This document shows, piece after piece, positions 13,931 through 17,181 of a stretch of DNA of 17,181 nucleotides. Every line of letters starts with the position of its first letter. Position 1 is the stretch's first letter. The stretch covers positions 1 to 17,181 of the forward strand of contig CAIUGQ010000497.1 of assembly GCA_903898725.1 (NCBI GenBank), written 5' to 3'. Source of the stretch: an uncultured Burkholderiales bacterium. Lineage in GTDB: Bacteria; Pseudomonadota; Gammaproteobacteria; Burkholderiales; Burkholderiaceae_E. The notes beneath the pieces are model-generated. The model worked only from the letters and a program-made list of their open reading frames with translations. It made no database searches and was not told where the DNA came from. The position numbers and the translations under genes are program-made.

Positions 13931-16900
13931 ATGCACAGCAACGACGACGTCTCCGACAGCGCGCAGCTGCAGACCCTCCGCGCGGTGCTGGACTGCGTCC
14001 CGTCGATGCTGGCGTACTGGGACACCGACCTGCGGTGCCGGTTCGCCAATCAGGCCTTCACGAGCGGGGTCGGTCGTGACGCGGACGGGCTCGTCGGCCT
14101 GTCGCTGGCCGACCTGCTCGGACCGGACCGGTTCGCCCTCGACGAACCCCATGTCCGCGCCGCCTTGCGCGGCGAGGCGCAGCGCGTCCAGCACATCGTG
14201 CCCGGACCGGACGGTGTCCGACGCCTGAGCCTGACGCACTATCGGCCCGACATCGTGGAGGGCCGGGTCCGCGGGGTCGTGGTGCAGATGACCGACGTCG
14301 GTGCGCTGGAGGTTCAGGGCCGGGACGCCGTCTTCTCCCGCGATGAACGCGGCGCGGTCCGTGAGCTCATCGGCACCGCCATCGACATCGACCGTCGCAA
14401 GCAGGTCGAGGAGGCGCTGCTCCGGAGCACGTCGATCCTCCGTGCGATCGGCGACACGACGGAAGACGTGATCTTCGCCAAGGACATCGAGGGTCGCCTG
14501 ACCTATGCCAACCCGGCGACGCTGGCCGTGATCGGCAAGTCGTTGGACGACGTGCTCGGCCGCACGGACGCCGACTTCCTGATCGACACGCCCGCGGCCC
14601 GGCAGGTCATGGACAACGACCAGCGGATCATGGCGAGCGGGGTCGGCGAAGACGTCGAGGAGCAGGTGACGTCTCCCGACGGCACGCCGCGGACCTTCCT
14701 GTCGCGCAAGATGCCCTATCGGGATGCGGACGGGAAGGTGGTGGGCCTGCTCGGGGTGTCCCGCGACATCACGGAGCGCAAGCGATCGGAAGCAGCGCTC
14801 AGGGACAGCGAGGCGTTCAGCCGCCTGGTGCTCGAGAGCAGCCCCGACTGCGTGCAGATCCTCGATGCCGAAGGTCGGCTGGCGTTCATGAACCGCAACG
14901 GGCAGCGGCTCATGGGGCTCGACGACATCGAAGCGCTGCGGGGCGGTCTCTGGGAGCAGCTGTGGCCCGATGCCGAGCGAGGCCGCGTGCGCGATGCCGT
15001 CGAGCGCGGCCTGCGCGGGACCATGTCCCGGTTCACGGCGTCGTCCTCGACTGCAGGCGGCGCGCCCCGGTGGTGGGACGTGATCGTCGCGCCGGTGTCG
15101 GCCGGCGGGGGCGACCGTGCGCCGGTGTCGCTGATCTCGGTGGCCCGCGACATCACGGCGCAGACCGAGGCCGAGCAGCAGCTGCACCTGCGGGACCGCG
15201 CCATCGCGGCGTCCGACGCGGGGGTCTTCATCGTCGACCCGCATCTGCCGGACTTCCCCATCGTGTTCGCCAGCGAAGGCTTCGAACGCTTGACCGGCTA
15301 CACGGCAGCCGAGGTGCTGGGCCGAAACTGCCGCTTCCTGCAAGGCCGCGACACCGACGCGAGCGCCGTGGCCCGACTGCGAGAGGCCGTCCATGCCCTC
15401 CGGCCGGTGCGCCAGGCGCTGATCAACTACCGCAAGGATGGAACGCCCTACTGGAACGACGTCGCGATCTCGCCCGTGACGGACGCACAGGGCCGCGTCA
15501 CGCACCTCGTCGGCATCCAGAACGACGTGTCCGCGATGTATGCCCTGCAGGCAGCGCTGCAGGCCTCCAAGGACCGGCTGGCGATCGGTGTCGAAGTGGC
15601 GAAGCTGGCACTGGCCGAGATCGACTACGACAGCGGACTCAATCACCTGACGCCCGAGGCCGCCATCGCGTTCGGTCTGGGCGACGCAGCGCGGGCGGTG
15701 CCGCGCGAGCAGGTGCATGCGACGTTCCATCCGGACGATCGCGCGGAACTCGTGCGGCGGATCGCGGCGTGTCTCGATCCGGCCGGGCCCGGCGGGTTCG
15801 CGATGGACCATCGCGTCATCTGGCCCGATGGCACGGTCCGCTGGCTGACGGTGCGCAAGCAGGTGTTCTTCTCGGGAGACGGGCCGGCGCGCCGGCCGCG
15901 GCGTGCCGTGCTGGCCGTGCGCGACATGACGGCACAGAAGCGCGTCGAGGCGAGGCTCCTGGACAGCCTCACGCGCGTGCAGCTGGCGACGGAGGCCACT
16001 GCGGTGGGCATCTGGGAATGGAACGTCCTCGACAACACCATCCGCTGGGACGCGCAGATGTTTCGCCTCTACGGCATCCAACCAACGCCCGATGGTGTGC
16101 TGCAGTACAGCGACTGGACCGCTGCCGTCGTGCCGGACGAGCTGGATGCCCAGGAGCGGATCCTGCAGGACACGGCGCACCGGGGCGGGCACAGTCGCCG
16201 CGAGTTCCGCATCCGTCGTCGCGATGACGGTCGGGAGCGCGACATCGAAGCGGTGGAGGTGGCGCGCCGGAACGATGCCGGGACCATCGAATGGGTGCTC
16301 GGAACGAATCTGGACATCACGGAGCGCAAGGACGTCGAGCGTCAGCTGCAGCGCGCTGCCGCCGCCCTGACCGATGCCGACCGGCGCAAGGACGAGTTTC
16401 TCGCGACGCTGTCCCATGAGCTCCGCAACCCGCTGGCGCCGGTCGCGAATTCGCTGGAGCTGCTCAAGCGAGCGCCGGGGGACCTTGCGGTCATCGAGCG
16501 CGCGCGAGGCACGATCGAGCGGCAGCTGGCGCAGCTGGTCCGCCTAATCGACGACCTGCTCGACGTGAGCCGCATCACCCGCGACAAGCTCGCCCTCAAG
16601 CGGGAACGCACGTTCCTGTCGGACGTCGTGCACGATGCCGTCGAGATCTGTCAGCCACACTTCGACGCTGCCCGCCAGACCTTGAGCGTCACCCTGCCCT
16701 CCGGTCCCGTGCCCCTGCACGCCGATGCGGCGCGGCTGATGCAGGTCTTCGGCAACCTGCTGAACAACGCGTCCAAGTACACGCCGCCCGGCGGCCATGT
16801 GGACCTCGTGGCCGAACGCCTCGTGGCGGACGCCGGCCCCGGTCAGGTGGTGGTGACGGTGCGCGACAACGGCATCGGCATTCCGGCGGACAAGCAGGCA

Positions 16901-17181
16901 CGGGTGTTCGACCTGTTCGCGCAGATCGACGCGTCGCGCGAGCTGTCGAAGGGTGGGCTCGGGATCGGGCTGGCGCTCGCCAGGCGACTGGCCGAGATGC
17001 ATGGCGGCACCCTCGCGGTCCGCAGCGACGGACCGGGGCGCGGCAGCGAGTTCATCCTCACGTTGCCGGTGATGCAGGAGGCGTCGGACGCCCTCGTCGC
17101 AGCCGATGGCAACGGCGCTGCAGCGCGGACAGCAGGTCGGCGCATCCTGGTGGTCGACGACAACCGGGACAGTGCCGAGAC
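13931..17181 (+). CDS. LOV-containing multi-PAS hybrid sensor histidine kinase (3' end beyond the window)
   Basis: 1083 residues are visible from ATG 13931 (ribosome binding site GGGAGA). No membrane segment, so it is cytoplasmic. Domains in order: PAS1 about 16-157, PAS2 164-285, PAS3 295-412, LOV-type PAS 423-535, PAS5 545-668 and PAS6 678-800 (both PAS_3-like). Then come HisKA with phospho-acceptor H829 (S-H-E-L-R-N-P), an HATPase with N-box N945-N946, D-N-G-I-G-I near 978 and G-L-G-I-G-L near 1009, and a receiver starting about 1070 (L-V-V-D-D). The LOV domain has G-R-N-C467-R-F-L-Q-G for the flavin adduct, and N499, N509 and Q530 at the flavin-contact positions, matching YtvA and phototropin LOV. 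It therefore probably senses blue light through FMN/FAD and drives autophosphorylation and phosphotransfer to its own receiver. The other PAS ligands are unknown. Any output domain after the receiver lies outside the window. Confidence 0.93.
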   Translation, partial: MHSNDDVSDSAQLQTLRAVLDCVPSMLAYWDTDLRCRFANQAFTSGVGRDADGLVGLSLADLLGPDRFALDEPHVRAALRGEAQRVQHIVPGPDGVRRLSLTHYRPDIVEGRVRGVVVQMTDVGALEVQGRDAVFSRDERGAVRELIGTAIDIDRRKQVEEALLRSTSILRAIGDTTEDVIFAKDIEGRLTYANPATLAVIGKSLDDVLGRTDADFLIDTPAARQVMDNDQRIMASGVGEDVEEQVTSPDGTPRTFLSRKMPYRDADGKVVGLLGVSRDITERKRSEAALRDSEAFSRLVLESSPDCVQILDAEGRLAFMNRNGQRLMGLDDIEALRGGLWEQLWPDAERGRVRDAVERGLRGTMSRFTASSSTAGGAPRWWDVIVAPVSAGGGDRAPVSLISVARDITAQTEAEQQLHLRDRAIAASDAGVFIVDPHLPDFPIVFASEGFERLTGYTAAEVLGRNCRFLQGRDTDASAVARLREAVHALRPVRQALINYRKDGTPYWNDVAISPVTDAQGRVTHLVGIQNDVSAMYALQAALQASKDRLAIGVEVAKLALAEIDYDSGLNHLTPEAAIAFGLGDAARAVPREQVHATFHPDDRAELVRRIAACLDPAGPGGFAMDHRVIWPDGTVRWLTVRKQVFFSGDGPARRPRRAVLAVRDMTAQKRVEARLLDSLTRVQLATEATAVGIWEWNVLDNTIRWDAQMFRLYGIQPTPDGVLQYSDWTAAVVPDELDAQERILQDTAHRGGHSRREFRIRRRDDGRERDIEAVEVARRNDAGTIEWVLGTNLDITERKDVERQLQRAAAALTDADRRKDEFLATLSHELRNPLAPVANSLELLKRAPGDLAVIERARGTIERQLAQLVRLIDDLLDVSRITRDKLALKRERTFLSDVVHDAVEICQPHFDAARQTLSVTLPSGPVPLHADAARLMQVFGNLLNNASKYTPPGGHVDLVAERLVADAGPGQVVVTVRDNGIGIPADKQARVFDLFAQIDASRELSKGGLGIGLALARRLAEMHGGTLAVRSDGPGRGSEFILTLPVMQEASDALVAADGNGAAARTAGRRILVVDDNRDSAE

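Noticed and set aside
13268..16417. 1049-residue open frame on the minus strand, antisense to the kinase
   Set aside because: It is opposite a gene with unmistakable PAS, LOV, HisKA and HATPase motifs; its own product is low-complexity Arg/His/Ala-rich, as expected from antisense of GC-rich codons.
1..17181. Light-signalling pair: the kinase at the right edge and the receiver-TPR protein at the left edge
   Set aside because: They lie over 12 kb apart with unrelated genes between, and the receiver lacks the phospho-acceptor Asp, so no partnership can be claimed.
1..17181. Mobile elements, CRISPR arrays, tRNA or rRNA genes
   Set aside because: No transposase or integrase motifs, no regularly spaced repeats, no tRNA cloverleaf or rRNA-like sequence was recognised on either strand.
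10587..17181. Slight change in codon preference (more CTG, less CTC) from the second MFS gene onward
   Set aside because: Judged by eye only and small; GC stays similarly high, so I do not claim horizontal transfer.

Overview
The window is very GC-rich bacterial chromosomal DNA with closely packed genes. The mix of genes (an orphan Bug-type periplasmic receptor, a large GST-fold protein, Bcr/CflA-like permeases, TruD) suggests a betaproteobacterium, most likely Burkholderiales. This rests on gene content and composition, not on a phylogenetic marker. I see no rRNA, tRNA, insertion sequence, integrase or CRISPR array. Eleven complete protein genes and two genes cut by the window edges are supported. 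The extreme third-position GC leaves long open frames antisense to nearly every gene; I treat these as shadows.

Layout. 1-1219 (-): an atypical response regulator with a TPR-like helical tail, cut by the left edge, whose phospho-acceptor Asp is replaced by Glu. 1220-1437: gene-free and full of GC-rich inverted repeats. 1438-1920 (-): a small DUF456 membrane protein. 2071-3096 (+): a GST-fold protein starting at TTG. 3145-6367 (-): a three-gene unit read as TetR regulator, Bug solute receptor, amidase, with each junction an ATGA overlap. Its start carries a short AT-rich promoter/operator-like site. 6429-7214 (-): a hydratase of the 2-keto-4-pentenoate hydratase family. 7350-11783 (+): an EamA permease, an HSL-type esterase and two adjacent Bcr/CflA-like MFS permeases. 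11817-13692 (-): TruD followed by an alpha/beta-hydrolase-fold protein lacking the standard catalytic triad. 13931-17181 (+): a large soluble hybrid histidine kinase, cut by the right edge, with about six PAS domains. The fourth PAS is a textbook flavin-binding LOV domain.

How the genes may work together. The middle of the window reads as accessory metabolism and transport. A regulator is co-translated with a substrate receptor and an amidase, next to a hydratase typical of meta-cleavage pathways, with exporters and an esterase beyond. This suggests uptake and breakdown of an amide- or ester-containing organic acid, but the substrate cannot be read from sequence. The flanks carry signalling genes: a probable blue-light-responsive hybrid kinase on the right and a phosphorylation-independent response regulator on the left. 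Nothing in the sequence shows that these two are partners.

The most notable items are the LOV domain buried fourth among six PAS domains, the Asp-to-Glu receiver, the triad-less hydrolase, and the TetR promoter/operator with a possibly leaderless start.
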